From Prorocentrum cordatum (lineage: Eukaryota > Sar > Dinophyceae > Prorocentrales > Prorocentraceae): DNA of 64,000 bases. The stretch covers positions 56,001 through 120,000 of the forward strand of contig CAUYUJ010021675.1 in assembly GCA_963575745.1 (NCBI GenBank). The letters run 5' to 3'. Below the pieces are notes generated by a model that saw only the letters and a program-made list of their open reading frames with translations, did no database searches and was not told the DNA's origin. Positions 1 to 11,159 of this stretch are shown in pieces. The stretch's first letter is position 1. Every line of letters begins with the position of its first letter. The position numbers and the translations under genes were made by a program.

Positions 1-32
1 GCCGAAGGAAAGATGCACCCGTCCGAGCGATG
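1..32. mobile_element. Family A TIR element, right-end fragment cut by window edge
   Basis: The first 32 bases match the right end of a short dispersed element present in full at 9039, 12846 and 21076. They carry the inner GCCGAAGGAAA stretch and the terminal CCGTCCGAGCGATG, which is the inverse of the left end CATCGCTCGGACG. The rest lies outside the window. Confidence 0.75.
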
Positions 33-724
33 CCAGGCGCCTGTGATCGTGTCACCCCCGCGCGCTTCATCCACCACCGCCCGCGATCACCCCTCGCCTC
101 GCGCGTCGAGCTCCGGGAGCCGGGCCCGCTCCCGCGCGCCCTCTGCGCCCCTCTCCCCCCCTTCAGAGGAGCCGACCTCGAGGCGGTCGCGCGGGAGGCG
201 CGGGCGAGGGGGTCCGCGCCATTTTGCGGCCCGATCCTCCCGCAGGGAGCGGACGTTGTCCAAAGGAGCCCTTCGGGCTCACCCTGGAAAGTGCAGCGCG
301 TCTGTACAGAGAGTCGAGGGGAGGGACCTGTTCCTCTCTCCCATCGAAGGTTCTCGCCCTGCCACCAGAGTGAAGAGGCCAACGGGAAGCCGCTCCGTAA
401 TGATTAGCACGAGGTCGCGAATCTGATACTTGAGGCTAAGAGACAGGAGCTGGAAGATGTCACACTGGAGAGCGGGAGACCTGGAGAGAGTGGAGTCCTG
501 AATGTCCACAAAACTCGACTGACCAGGGCGGAAGTGAGACTTAGCAAACGCTGAGGAACTAGTAATGGCTCAGAGTCTAGAAAGATACTCAATCGTTCAC
601 GGCGGCCGAACGCGAAAGTGAACATCGCTGAGAAAATCAACCGGTCCGATCCCTGAACTTCTTAGACACGCTCCTCTGGGACGGCAGTTGCGCGAGAGAG
701 AGAGAGACTGAGAGGGCGACAGAG
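33..724. other. No gene recognised
   Basis: GC-rich sequence with several overlapping open frames on both strands but no recognisable protein motif, RNA gene or strong repeat. A short (GA)n run lies near 695-710. Confidence 0.5.
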
Positions 725-919
725 AGTGTCTACCCCAGATTTCGTAATAAAAGGGAGGGGGTCTGGACCCTCCAAGACAAGCCATTTCGGACCTCCCCCG
801 TGGGAGAACCCTCCAAAACATCGTCCCCAGACCCCCCCAGGCCCTCCAAGATAGCCTGGAAGAGACCCCCCCCCGAAATGAGAGCCCCCTCCCTTTATCA
901 CGAAATCTGGAGTACACAT
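725..919. mobile_element. Family F TIR element (about 195 bp)
   Basis: The ends are inverted copies of each other over about 37 bp with some mismatches. The left end reads CCAGATTTCGTAATAAAAGG followed by a G run, and the right end is the inverse of CCAGATTTCGTGATAAAGGG. It encodes nothing. A non-autonomous TIR element is the simplest reading, and only this copy was seen. Confidence 0.55.
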
Positions 920-1126
920 ACGTGTGTGTATGCACACGTGCTGGCGAGCGAGACGGTGGACGGGGCGCGGGGGCGGTCCATCGAGAGGCCCCCGCGGGTT
1001 AGGTGGAGGGGAGCGCACACGCTCCGTTTCCTCCGACGCCGCGGTGGGAAGGCTCCCACGGGTGCAGCACGAGCGGAGCGCGCCAGCCACGAATTGCTGA
1101 CCATGCGCGGGGCGGGCGCTTGTGAA

Positions 1127-1284
1127 GGGGCCCCAGGACACGCAAATAGATACACACGCAAATAAAACTATGACCCATATTTTCCCAGATTTTCTGGGTT
1201 TTCGTCCTCCCCCCCACTTCCCATGTTTCCCATATTTTCCTGGGAACCGCCGATTAATTGTGTCTGTGTTTTTTCCCCTCCTGA
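1127..1284. repeat. Dispersed repeat R, copy 1 (about 158 bp)
   Basis: One of three similar blocks in the window (others at 10300 and 13357). All run from a CCAGGACAC-type start through ATACACAC-rich sequence and a TTTTCTGGGTTTT-like core to ATTGTGTCTGTG and TTTTTTCCCCTCC. I see no open frame shared by the three copies and no convincing terminal inverted repeat. Confidence 0.7.
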
Positions 1285-1734
1285 GCTTGAGGGCACGGTG
1301 GAGTCCCAAACGATTGGATCACACACGCACGCACTCAAACGCACGCGCACGCTCTCTTCCGACGCGCCGACGAACTCCAGCCGACGGATTTGAAGCTACG
1401 GGCCGCGTAAGCAATGACTTGGCCACCTTCTGTGGGGACGTGCGCCAGGCGGGATGCCTTGAAAAAGGCCACGCTAAATCGAGCCAGCGAGCAACGTAAT
1501 TCGGTAGGCGAATGCAAAAGGCCGAAGAGACAGAGGAACCGAAACCAGAAACAAATGCGAGCGCGGCCAGCGGGAGCGAGAGGGAGGCGAAAGGCGAAGG
1601 GGGGAACCGAAACTAAGAATCCCGCCAGCCCTCTGGGCGCAGGCGGTTTAACGATGTTATTCTTCCCTCTTCCAAGAGCCCCTCTTCCCCTTCGCGGAAG
1701 GGTTTAACATTCTTCACAGTTGATATACACCCCC

Positions 1735-3165
1735 TCTCCCAAACGACCGGCAGCCAACCAGGAACCGTGCTCCCCCCCACCATCCTTGTCAGAAACAATA
1801 CAAAACGCACTTTGCCTCCACATTTGGAGCATGCGCGGTCAACCCGATGCGGCCCCCCCCCACCACCCCCAGCCAACCCGACGCGGTGAGGCCCGCGAGC
1901 ACTTCGTATGGTTTGTTGACAGGGACGGCGGGGGTGTCAGCACATTGCCTGCTATGCGCAGGACTGGCATTCCAGGCAAAGCACAACACAAAATGCACCT
2001 CGCGGCTAAATCTGGATCATGCGCGGTCACCTGCGATCATTGTCAAGTGATTTTTGACAGGGACGGCGGGGGTGGTGGTGTATGGCCTGCCGTGCGCAGG
2101 CCCACCAGACACAATGCTGGGTATGTGTTGACTTTCGACAAAGATGATGGGGGCCGACAGTGCGACATGTTTCCCGATGTGTGCTGTCACGTGCGCAGGC
2201 GCACCTGACACACTGTGCACGTGCCCCGAACATGGCGCACATGGCGCAATCAGAGGCACGTGGCGCATCTGGTGCACCAGGCGTGCCTGGCACGCTCGGG
2301 CCCCAGGGGTGCCTGGCGCGCGTGGCACCCTTGGCACGCGTGGCGCACCTCGCCCCAGCGTCGCGCACATGGGCTCGGTTTTGGTTCCCAGAAGCTGCCC
2401 ATCCAAAGACGACCGCTGAACATGCTGAGGCTCAGGTGTTACTGATGTTTTGGGAGGGCGGGTGGGAATGAGCTAGACAGCTTGCTATATGGAGGGTGTC
2501 TTGATCACTGTTCCTTATAGAAATACCCCGCCTCCCCCAAGCGACCGGGGGCCAACCAGGCACCATGCCGACACCATGCCGACCCGCCCCCCACCATCCC
2601 TGTCAAAAAGCAATACACACCGCACTCAGCATCCAAATTTGGAGCATGTGTGGCCAACCCGAGGCAGCCCCCCCACCATCCCTTTCAAAAAACAATGCAG
2701 CATATATTTTGAGACAAAATATTGAGTCATGTTCGTGAGGCCCGCGAAAATGTTGTATTGTTGTTGACCGGGTGTCAGCATGTTCCTTGCCGTGCGCAGG
2801 GCTACCATCCCTGACAACAGAAGCAATACAATATGCACCTCGCAGCTAAATCTGAATCTTGCGCGGCCACCTGCGATCATTGTCAAGTTGTTCTTGACAG
2901 GGACGGCGGGGGGGGTGGCGCGTGGCCTGCTGTGCGCAGGCCCACCAGACACAATGAGGGGAATCGATTTTCAGCAAGGAGGGCAGGGGCCGACATGGTT
3001 CCCGATGTGTGCTGTCACGTGCGCAGGCGCACCTGACGCACTCTGCACGTGCCCCAGACGCTGCGCACCTGGCGCTGCTGGAGTGTGCGGCACACCTGGC
3101 GCACTCGGAGCACGTGGCGCATCTGGCGCACCAGGCGTGCCTGGCACGCTCGGGTCCCAGACGCG
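1735..3165 (+). repeat. Diverged direct duplication (two units of about 600 bp)
   Basis: About 1738-2305 is repeated at about 2525-3160 in the same orientation with many small differences. Shared landmarks in the same order are CATTTGGAGCATG, GTGAGGCCCGCGA, ATGCACCTCGC, CCTGCGATCATTGTCAAGT, GACAGGGACGGCGGGGG, GTGCGCAGGCCCACCAGACA, CACGTGCGCAGGCGCACCTG and CACCAGGCGTGCCTGGCACG. Inverted copies of the GACAGGGACGG motif occur inside each unit, so each unit may itself contain small inverted-repeat elements. No protein was recognised. Confidence 0.7.
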
Positions 3166-3330
3166 CCCCAAAAGAGCCCCAAGAGGACGCCAAAACCCCC
3201 TTGAAGAGCCCACAAAGGGGCCCAAGATGCCCCAAAAGAGCTCCATGCGGACCTCAATACCCCCCCAAAAAAAAACCATAGCTCCAAGAAGGCCCCCGAC
3301 GCTCCAAGATAGCATCCGACATGGTTCAAC
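3165..3330. repeat. Degenerate CCAAGAGG/CCTCTTGG minisatellite
   Basis: Loose iterations of AAAGAGCCCCAAGAGG-like words. This is the inverse orientation of the TCTTGGGG-type degenerate satellite seen at 11.2, 15.5, 18.4, 21.9 and 38.5 kb. Confidence 0.55.
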
Positions 3331-3519
3331 ACGTCTCTTTCCCTCCTCTCGTTGACCGCTCTGTTTTACTACGCGCCTCGCTTTACATTTGCCGGCAGCT
3401 CTCGTGGGCAAGGTTTCTGGATGGGCTGGCGGGGGCTCGCGAAGCGTAATTAAACAATATGGGATGTGGAACTGATAAATGTTTCCCATATCAAACACGG
3501 CGTGAAAAACGGCAAGGAC

Positions 3520-5035
3520 ACACGTCTACAACGGGCGCGGCGGGGTCAGCCTACGCGACCCAAGCGGCGCAACGGGAGAACAAGCAGATTGAGGATCAAC
3601 CTGCTCTCCGAGTATGGTGCTCAAGAGAAGCTGTCGCGCCTCGTCGGCCCACGCACGCAACCCGTGCATGAACCAATGAAGCAACATGTAAGCCAAAGAA
3701 AAGACGTCGTGCTGACCACGCCCCGTCATAAACAAGTTGCCAGGAATCATGCAAATTGATGGAGCACGATCTCACCCACTTACATGCTCAACTTTCATAT
3801 CGTCTGCTTGTTCCCCGAACATCGCTCGTGAAAGCACCTCTTTCCATGCGTGCTTCATTACGTCGCATTCGCGGACGTAGTTCGCGAGATGCAAGCGCAT
3901 GTTTCGCCCCTTACCATCGTTGGGACCGCGAGCTGCGCTGACATAGTCAATGCGAGCTCATGCCCGTGGAGTCGGGCGAACCGGCGACTTCGCCATTCTG
4001 GTCGCCCTAGTCCACGTGGGCGAGAGTGCTGTGGCAGGATCTCGGCACGGTCTTCTTATTCTTGTCGCTCCCCGTTCAGGCTGATGGCGTCGCGGTCGTA
4101 GCTGAGCTCCTCGCCCATGATAGCGAGAATGAATTCCCGGCCGATGCTCTCCTTCGCCATGGGGTCGGCCTTCTGTCTATGGCGACGCACCACAGCATGT
4201 CGTCGACCTGCTCGGTGCGGAGCTGGTCTGATAGACGCCAGAGATGGCCGGCCACGCCGTTCCCCGAGGGCGGTCGAACCAGCGCCATGGCCAAGGCGGC
4301 GAAGACGGGCGCGCCGTCCGCAACCAGCTCGACCGTCTCAGCGTAGCCTCCTTTCCCCCCGGCCCCCCGATCTCCTCGGCTGAGGCAGGTCCGCGCACCA
4401 GCTGTGGAGCGCCAGGAGGTGCGCCAGTAGGCCGTCGGTCGCCCCGCAGGCTGCGAACAGCTCTGGGCCAAATTATGATCGGCACACCCGCGTGCGCGAT
4501 CGGCTCACAGCGTCGATCAAATGGCATGCCTGTTTACCCGGTGCTGCGGAACTTGACCAGGCGCATGTATACGGTTCCTCTCGTGCCGTAACAAGTCTCC
4601 TCCTCCCGCTTGAACGACCAGTCGCTGCGTGCGCATAGTCGCTTGGCGCGCTCCATGGAAGGGATGGCGACGCGCGCCTTGATCTACTGCGTGGCCAGAA
4701 CCACGGAATTGAGCTGCGTCGCGCGACGAATAAAAAACTTCTCGGCCCTCTACAGAGCGACGACGCACGCGGCGACATGGCGTCGCACTAGCAAACCGCG
4801 CGCTGCTGCTCCGAGGAGTGGGACGTCTGGAATTTGACCTCCAGCCGGCTCGTCGGCCTTCGATTGGCAGGGCCGGCGTGCTCGATGTGCTCGTCCTGGT
4901 CGATGTGCTCGTCCTGGTCGAGCACAACTGTTCCGCTGGCGCTGCGGTAGTCGTCGTAGCTTCATCTTGCCAGAGGTGCTCTCGACGCGGCCGATCGGCC
5001 GGCCAACGTGCCCCTTGTGACCCGCGATCTTTCAT
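3520..5035 (-). pseudogene. Decayed minus-strand coding sequence, family not recognised
   Basis: On the minus strand several stretches read like ordinary protein but switch frame repeatedly. Around 3750-3600 there is PGNLFMTGRGQHDVFSLAY, around 4375-4180 VAGHLWRLSDQLRTEQVDDM, and around 4610-4520 LVVQAGGGDLLRHERNRIHA. None stays open for more than about 100 codons. The composition differs from the surrounding repeats, so these are probably pieces of one frameshifted gene, perhaps continuous with the reverse-transcriptase relic just upstream on the same strand. I could not assign a function; the frame switches could also reflect introns. Confidence 0.4.
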
Positions 5036-5079
5036 TCGCCGACGCGCCTGGACAGCGCGGGCGCTACCTCCGAGCCGCT

Positions 5080-5480
5080 GGCGACATCGGCGCTGGTCGT
5101 CTCGCGCTTGACCTCGAGCTCTAGGCCCCGCCTCGCCGGTTTGGCGCCGCGCTCGGGCGAGCGCGTGACCCAGGCGAGCTTCGCGGAGGAGGCCCTGGGC
5201 GCGATCTTATAACCCGCGCCCGGCTCGGCGCAGCGCAGGCGCTCGGCCCGCTCGCCGGAGGACTCGCGGCCTGGCATTTGCTGGAGGGTGGCTGCGCTGC
5301 CGGGCGGCAGGGCGAAGATCGCCTCGCGGGATGCCTCGCCCTGCGCTGGCATCTCGCCGCGTGCCGCGCCCCGTAGAAACGCCCCCTCGATGTCAGCGGC
5401 GATGCGCGCCCAGTCCGGGCGACGAGCCGCCTCGGAGGACAGTCTGCGCGGCGACGCCCGCGGCGCCGCCCCGGCAACCG
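5080..5480 (-). pseudogene. Copia-type reverse transcriptase fragment, decayed
   Basis: The minus frame contains DIEGAFLRG, then FALPPGSAATLQQMPG, then RCAEPGAGYKIAPRASS about 15 residues later. These parallel the FDINMAFLNG, FTLPPGSATVLRTLPG and CLKPGTGAKDFPRAFS blocks in the larger copia element at 29.4-30.0 kb, in the same order and with similar spacing. The catalytic xxDD segment expected further along is not recognisable. It is therefore a second, more degraded copia reverse transcriptase of a different subfamily. Length is roughly 130 codons against about 240 for a full domain. Confidence 0.55.
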
Positions 5481-5924
5481 TCTCCAGGGCTCTGGCGCCC
5501 ATGTCGCGGGGGCCTCTCAGAGCCGCGCGGCACCGCCTCTCGAAACGCGCGCACGCAGCCCAGAATGTGAGCTCCTCGAAGACTGCCGCGGCGACTTCTG
5601 GCGACAGCCTCGACGCTTCCTCTTTGGTCGGGAGGTGGGCGTCGCGCCTGGCGACCGCGGTCTCGACGGCGGCGCGGCCTTCAGGCGCGGCCGTCGCGGG
5701 AGCGCTGGCGACGTAGCCGCCGGGCGGCCCCCCTTCCTACGCGCGCCTCTGGGCCCAAGTGCAACTCCATATGCCCCCCATGCCTCCCCCGCATAAAGTG
5801 CCCCCCCCCCCCCTTCCCCCCGTCGCGCCTCGGGCCAGTCGACGGGGCGAGCCGGGTTTTCACCTGGAACCCCCTCGCCATTCATGGCCCCAGAGCTTAA
5901 GCGTTGGCGAGACCTTCGCGGATG

Positions 5925-6178
5925 GAGGGCGGGGGCATTTCAGAATGTCGCCCTCGCCTTGGCGCTCCGCGCAGTCAAGTTGGAAATATTGCAAGCGAGA
6001 GTCTCGGTGGCCGAAGGCGGACCGTCTCCAAAACATGGCTCTCGCTTCGGCGCCGCGCGCGCCCCTCTTAACACATTTGCAGGGGGCTCGCGGATTGAGG
6101 GCGGTTCGTCTTCGAATTGCGCCGCGCGCATCCGATTGAGGGCGGCTCGTTTTCACAATGTGGCTCTCGCATTAACGC
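5925..6178. repeat. Degenerate tandem repeat of GATTGAGGGCGG / CTCTCGC units
   Basis: Four imperfect units share GATTGAGGGCGG-like, TTTTCNNAATGTGGCTCTCGC-like and CGCCGCGCGC-like words, with unit lengths of about 50-95 bp. They end directly at the TA microsatellite. Confidence 0.5.
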
Positions 6179-6180
6179 TG

Positions 6181-6206
<26 letters not shown>
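6181..6206. repeat. (TA)n microsatellite
   Basis: About 13 uninterrupted TA units. Confidence 0.95.
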
Positions 6207-6211
<5 letters not shown>

Positions 6212-6862
6212 CATATCCAAGAGTTCCACGGGCCCCCATGGTCAACGTTCCAGACCTGGCGTTTTGGACTGGTTCTGGCGGCGCAATTTAGGATCGGCAA
6301 GACGCGACAATCAGGTTGATCCGCGACGGAGTCCAGAGAACGTTGTTTCGGCGTGCTTCAGGGTCTTCAAACGGTTGTCTCCCGATGAGGCCACCCCCGC
6401 CATGGAAATGAACCCTTGTGGGGGCCCATGAAAAGAAAGCTTGACAGGGGGGTCTGTTCCACCATCGTTGGTGAATCTTGGGTTTGAACTGCCCCTTCAT
6501 CCTCCTCCTCGAGCGCGGCGGAGTCGTCCGCGGAGCCGCCGCGTAGGTAGTAGTGGCACTGATCGCGCGTGCTCGGACGCAGGTGCTGCGTCTCTAGGTG
6601 CCGGGGTCGCTCGCGCGGCGCGGGGCCATGGCCGGCCGCGGCGCGTTCGATGGCAGCGGAGATGCGCTGCTGATTGCCGGCGCTCTCTAGGTCAATGAGC
6701 TCCTGGGCCAGGTCCTCGGCTTCGCGCTACGCGGCCGACATCTCCTGCTGGGCGTGGCCGGAGAAGTCGCTGTCGGCCTCTTCTCGGGGAGACGCGAGAC
6801 TCGAATTCGGGGGGCTCGGGTTGGCCTGTCGGGGCAATCGCGAAGATGACAAAACCCAATCA

Positions 6863-7360
6863 TTAAAATGGCGCGAGCTCCCGCTGCAAACATCCCTCGA
6901 AAACAAGACCGTCAAAATCCAGGGCGCGCTCGTCCAAAAGACGTCGACTAACCCGAACCCCAGCGCAAGGTCCAACCGCTTCGATCTCGGCCACCCAGCG
7001 GTTGGGTGCACGGCCGGGCGGGTTGGCCCCCCGGGCCCGCATCGCATCCCGGTAGAAATCGTCGTCAACGGGCCGCCCGCTTGACCCCCGCCAGTCCAGC
7101 TCCACGAGGAATCGCCGATCGTCCTCCGCCACCGTGGCCCAAGTGCGGAAGCGCGAGTTTCTGCGGGCCCGACCATAGCGGCAACAGAGCTCGATGAGGC
7201 ATCCCCCCAGGGCGACAAGCAGGAAGAGGGCTGCGGAGGCGAAGAACTGGGCGGCGGGGCCCTTGGCCGACGCCCGGGAAGAGCCGAAGGCCAGGTATGC
7301 CAGCCAGTCCAGCAGGGTCAGGTTGTTGAGGAGCGCCGAGTAGCCCCAGCCCGCCTGGGA
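6863..7360 (-). CDS. Candidate membrane-protein exon (terminal), function unknown
   Basis: An open minus-strand frame of about 165 codons ends at a stop at 6863. It starts beside a plausible acceptor (CCTCCCAG|G) near 7358, so it may be the last exon of a spliced gene. The product begins GWGYSALLNNLTLLDWLAY. A second hydrophobic stretch, AAQFFASAALFLLVALGG, follows after about 20 residues, then a basic turn CRYGRARR, then a soluble tail including PVDDDFYRDAMRARGANP. Two probable membrane segments followed by a cytosolic tail is all that can be seen. The layout is loosely like peroxisomal PEX11-type proteins, but I see no diagnostic motif and do not make that call. Confidence 0.4.
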   Translation of the reverse strand, partial: SQAGWGYSALLNNLTLLDWLAYLAFGSSRASAKGPAAQFFASAALFLLVALGGCLIELCCRYGRARRNSRFRTWATVAEDDRRFLVELDWRGSSGRPVDDDFYRDAMRARGANPPGRAPNRWVAEIEAVGPCAGVRVSRRLLDERALDFDGLVFEGCLQRELAPF

Positions 7361-7768
7361 GGTCTCCCGCACTTCGAGAATAACGCCCTCCGGGCGGGGC
7401 CCCGCCTCGGCCTAGCCCGCCCTGCCGCGGGGCGAGACCAGACCGGCGGCGGATTGTGCCCATTCGGCTTGCTCCCCCAACCAGCTCCCTCAGGTTTCCC
7501 TGGACCCGGGCGCCCGCGGGGGCCGCGTGCCCCGAAGACTACGAAGCGCAAGGGCTGGCGATAGGCCCTCGCCCCGCGGGCCCCCCCCGCCCCCCCCCCG
7601 CCCCAGCGATCCGCGGGGAGCGCCCTGCGGCCCTGGCCGCGGGTGGAAGGGCGCTTCGAGTCGAGACGCAATTGACGCCCGCCTGTCCCGGGCCTCTCCC
7701 TTGCCACCGCCCGGGGCGCGCGAGGGCTCATCGAAGGCCCCCTAGTTCCCGCCGGCGGCGCCCCCTTG

Positions 7769-7866
7769 CTCCTCCTCCTCCTCCTCCTCCTCCTCCTCCT
7801 CCTCCTCCTCCTCCTCCTCCGCCTCCGCCTCCGCCTCCGCCTCCGCCTCCTCCTCCTCCTCCGCCT
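7769..7866. repeat. (CTC)n microsatellite
   Basis: Near-pure CTC/CGC triplets. They produce long Leu, Pro or Arg runs in all frames. Confidence 0.95.
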
Positions 7867-8208
7867 GCGGGGCCCAGGGGAGGGGGTCATGGTCCCGGTC
7901 TGGGGCTTGCCCCTCGCATCGGTGCAGGCCCTGGCCCCCCCCCCCCCTTCCGGGCCCGGCGCTCCTCGCGGAGGTGGGACGCAGGGCCTGCTCGATATTG
8001 TTTTGCGCCCGCGCGGTGGCCTTCCCATCCTTGGCTGGGGGGGCCCTTCACCGCGCCTCCTCCTGTCCTTTCCCCCGGCGGAGCCTGGGGTGCAGAGCCC
8101 CCCCCACGGCGGCGCGGAAACGGCCGACCCCCCGCGCGGGGCGCCTCCCTCCCGACCCGCTCGTGGGGATGGTGCGGGTTCGAATGGGGGGGGTCCTGAG
8201 TCCCTCCG

Positions 8209-8623
8209 TCATCCTCGTCTCCCACGAGCCTGGGCCCCGACCGGGATCCCCAGGGAAAAGTGCCCCCCCAGGGCGGGCCCCCTCGCCGCTCCCGCCGCTG
8301 GGCGGGATGAAGGTCCAGCTTCTGGGGTCGAACCCACTGGCGTGGCGAGACCCGCCTGGGCGGCGAACGCCGCGGCCAGTGGAACGGCAATGGAACCCCC
8401 CAGGAAGAACATCGCAGGCCTGGTAAATCCCGAGCGAGATTAGGGGCGTGCGCCCATCCGCAAAAAGGGGAAGCGCAGCCGTGCTGACGCCAACGGCTGC
8501 GGGAGAGAGCGCACGGCGTAAGGCCAGATTAAGCTGTTCAAGGAGGAGCCCCAATACCAAAGACATGTTCAGGGGTCGGGTATCTCCAGGATCAAACGGG
8601 GCTCCCGGCTGAGTGGACATCAC
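8209..8623 (-). CDS. Candidate upstream exon(s) of the membrane-protein gene
   Basis: On the minus strand one frame reads PFDPGDTRPLNMSLVLGLLL and then PLISLGIYQACDV. A second frame, entered just after an AG|G site near 8417, reads MFFLGGSIAVPLAAAFAAQ. Both look hydrophobic and protein-like, and they lie on the same strand about 850 bp upstream of the 6.9-7.4 kb exon. A CTC microsatellite and GC-rich sequence lie between. Splice sites cannot be fixed by eye, so exon limits are approximate and membership of the same gene is an inference. Confidence 0.3.
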
Positions 8624-9038
8624 CCCGCCAAAAGGGATTCGCGAACGGCTGGTCCAAGCTGGCTAACGCCGTGGAGAACGTTTGAGGCCGGGCAGAGGAA
8701 AATGCAGTGACGGGGAGGGGGGAAAGCGGGAAGAAGAAGCCCGGAGCGGAAGGCGGAGCGGATGAGGCCAGAGGAGGAGAGCGAGGAAAGGAGTGCCCAA
8801 AAGAGACCGCACACAGTGGTGGGGGTGCGCAAGGCGGGGGGCGGGATCTGGCAGGGGGAAGCCGGGGGGACGGCGGGAGGCGGCACTCGGCAAGGGAAGG
8901 GGGAGCTGGCAGGGCAAAGGGGGGGGAGGGCGGCAGCGGCGCGGAGGCGAGGGGGAGGGGGGGCGAAAGAGCGGCCGGAGCCGACCCCTCCGCCAGCGCG
9001 CCCGAGGCGCGGCGGGAGCGGGGGGAGCAGGCGCTGGC

Positions 9039-9161
9039 CATCGCTCGGACGTCCATTCCCTGTGTTTTTTTTCGGTCTCGTGCGTGGCTTCTTCGCCGAA
9101 TGATCAAGGATGCTCCTCGATGGTCCTCGCCGGAAGAAAAAGTGCACACGTCCGAGCGATG
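9039..9161. mobile_element. Family A TIR element, full copy (123 bp)
   Basis: Starts CATCGCTCGGACGTCC and ends ACGTCCGAGCGATG, a 14-bp inverted terminal repeat. The interior contains TGTGTTTTTTTTCGGTC, GATCAAGGATGCTCCTCGAT and a CTCGCCGGAAG block shared with the copies at 12846 and 21076. It has no coding capacity. It is typical of a miniature inverted-repeat element moved by a transposase encoded elsewhere. Confidence 0.85.
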
Positions 9162-9398
9162 CCAAGGGCGGAGCAAGGGAAGGCGGAGGAGGGAGGAGGG
9201 GGGCGACGGCGGCCAGAGGAAGGACGCGCATCCGCAGAAGGCAGCCGCGCCGGGGCGAGGGCGCCCGATCCCGAGCGACGGGGGGCCGGGCGCCGATCCG
9301 ACAGGCAGGCCCGAGCTGCAGCGGGAGAGCTCCGCTCCGAAGCGCAGTGCCATCGGATTGTTCTACAGCGTAGGAGACAGCACTACGTAGAGAGGCAA

Positions 9399-9575
9399 TC
9401 CTCCTCCTCCTCCTCCTCCTCCTCCTCCTCCTCCTCCTCCTCCTCCTCCTCCTCCTCCTCCTCCTCCTCCTCCTCCTCCTCCCTCCTCCTCCTCCTCCTC
9501 CCCCTCCTCCTCCTCCTCCTCCTCCTCCTCCTCCTCCTCCTCCTCCTCCTCCTCCTCCTCCTCCTCCTCCTCCTC
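9399..9575. repeat. (CCT)n microsatellite flanked by a 20-bp direct repeat
   Basis: About 177 bp of CCT with rare interruptions. TCTACAGCGTAGGAGACAGC occurs on both sides, at 9362-9381 and 9574-9593, without mismatch. Confidence 0.95.
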
Positions 9576-10299
9576 TACAGCGTAGGAGACAGCCATCGGA
9601 TTGTTCTCCAATCCTGTTGAAGGCAATACGTAGAGAGGGCGGATCATCCTCCAGATATAGAGTCAGGGGAGAGAGGAGGTTCGCATCATGGAAGGAGACG
9701 AGGGCGATAGGAGAAAGGACAGGAGCAGGATGAAAGAAACGGTACTTACTCCACGGCGATGGAGGACCTCTGGCCGGGAGATAGGAGAACAATGATTGAT
9801 CCACCGCGACGGCAGACCTCCAAACTGTGACGCCAAGACGGGGAGAGAGGGGGGCAGGAACCGTGAAAAGAGCACGGAGACTCTGCGGCGGGGCTGGCAG
9901 CTGGCAGTCACTGTACAGCAGCCGTGCCGCCAGCCACGCGCACCTGCGGCCCTCTGCCCTGGAGCACGTCCGCCCCTCCTCCGAACACTGTTTCTCGTGC
10001 TCCCCCTCCGGTTGTTCCCGTCCCTCCATGCCTGTGACTCTGAAGGCCCCTCCTCCTGTTTGTCCGCCGCTGCTTCGCCCTCCTCCGCGTCCTCACGCCT
10101 CCCCCTCCGTCCCTTTATCCCTCCCATCCCTTCCCCTCGGAGGGGGGCTGACGCCTGCCGCTGTCCACATCCCGCGTGGACGCGGGCTGACGACGCGAGC
10201 AGAACTCGCCGTGCGCGGGCGGGAATCCTGCTGCACCCGCCATGCTGCTCCTGCCCCCTCCCTCCCTCTCTCCCTCCCCACCCCCGCTTCCCTCCGTTG

Positions 10300-10460
10300 A
10301 AGGGAACCTGGGACACACAACTAAATACACACAAGTAACCAAATTCCCCAGATCTTCCCATAGTTTCTGGGTTCCTGTTTCCCCCACACACTTCCTATGT
10401 TTTCCCCTACTCTCTGGGGAATCGACGACGAATTGTGTCTGCGTGCTTTTTTCCCCTCCC
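10300..10460. repeat. Dispersed repeat R, copy 2
   Basis: Same order of words as the copies at 1127 and 13357: GGGACACACAA, TACACACAAG, CCCCAGATCTTCCCATAG, TTTCTGGGTTCC, GAATTGTGTCTGCGTG and TTTTTTCCCCTCC. Confidence 0.7.
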
Positions 10461-10923
10461 GATCCGTGGCCCCGCCTCCCTCCCCCTCCCTCTCTGTTGA
10501 ACACGGACCGACCGGCCCAGTATTCCTGTAGTCCTACCACGAAGTGTTCTTCGAACCCAACAATGTTCTAATAATAAAAACAGTGTTCTTAGAACATTAA
10601 CCCGATGTGCTAAGCCAAGGCAGCCCCCGCCAGAAATGTTCCAAGAGCATGTCGTGGAACCACATGAGGCTCTTCGAACATGGCTTGGTAGGGCTACAGG
10701 CGAGCCAGGACGCCTCGCCACTGCTTGACTCTGTGCCAGGCCTGGCGGGTGCAGCGGGAACCTCCCCCGCCCAAGGGCGGGCCGAGAGGGCGCGCGCGGG
10801 GCCCGCCCAGGCGCGGGACGCAGGCCAGCGCAACAAACCGAGGCGCGGAGAGAAGAGCGGCCCTCGGCGGAGGCACGGCCCGACGGCTTCGCCTGCCCGG
10901 CTCGTGCGGGCCGGCGCTCAGAG

Positions 10924-10926
<3 letters not shown>

Positions 10927-10961
<35 letters not shown>
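10927..10961. repeat. (TA)n microsatellite
   Basis: About 17 TA units. Confidence 0.95.
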
Positions 10962-10962
<1 letters not shown>

Positions 10963-11159
10963 AGACTGCAGTGGCGCTTCGCGCCATGCACCTTGGTCCT
11001 TGAAGTTTGGTATGCAGGCGGAAATGGCAGGAAGGTCAAGCTGACAATTTAGCGATCACTCCTTGCTGTCTTTTCTGGCATCGCCGTTATAATAATGCTG
11101 TTCGTTATTCTTCCTCCATGCTTATGTTTTCCTCATTCTCGCCATACCCTGGGCATTCT

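Noticed and set aside
8620-10029. 469-codon minus-strand frame
   Set aside because: Carried by the GGA/CCT microsatellite and GC-rich flanks; it contains a family A element and no domain.
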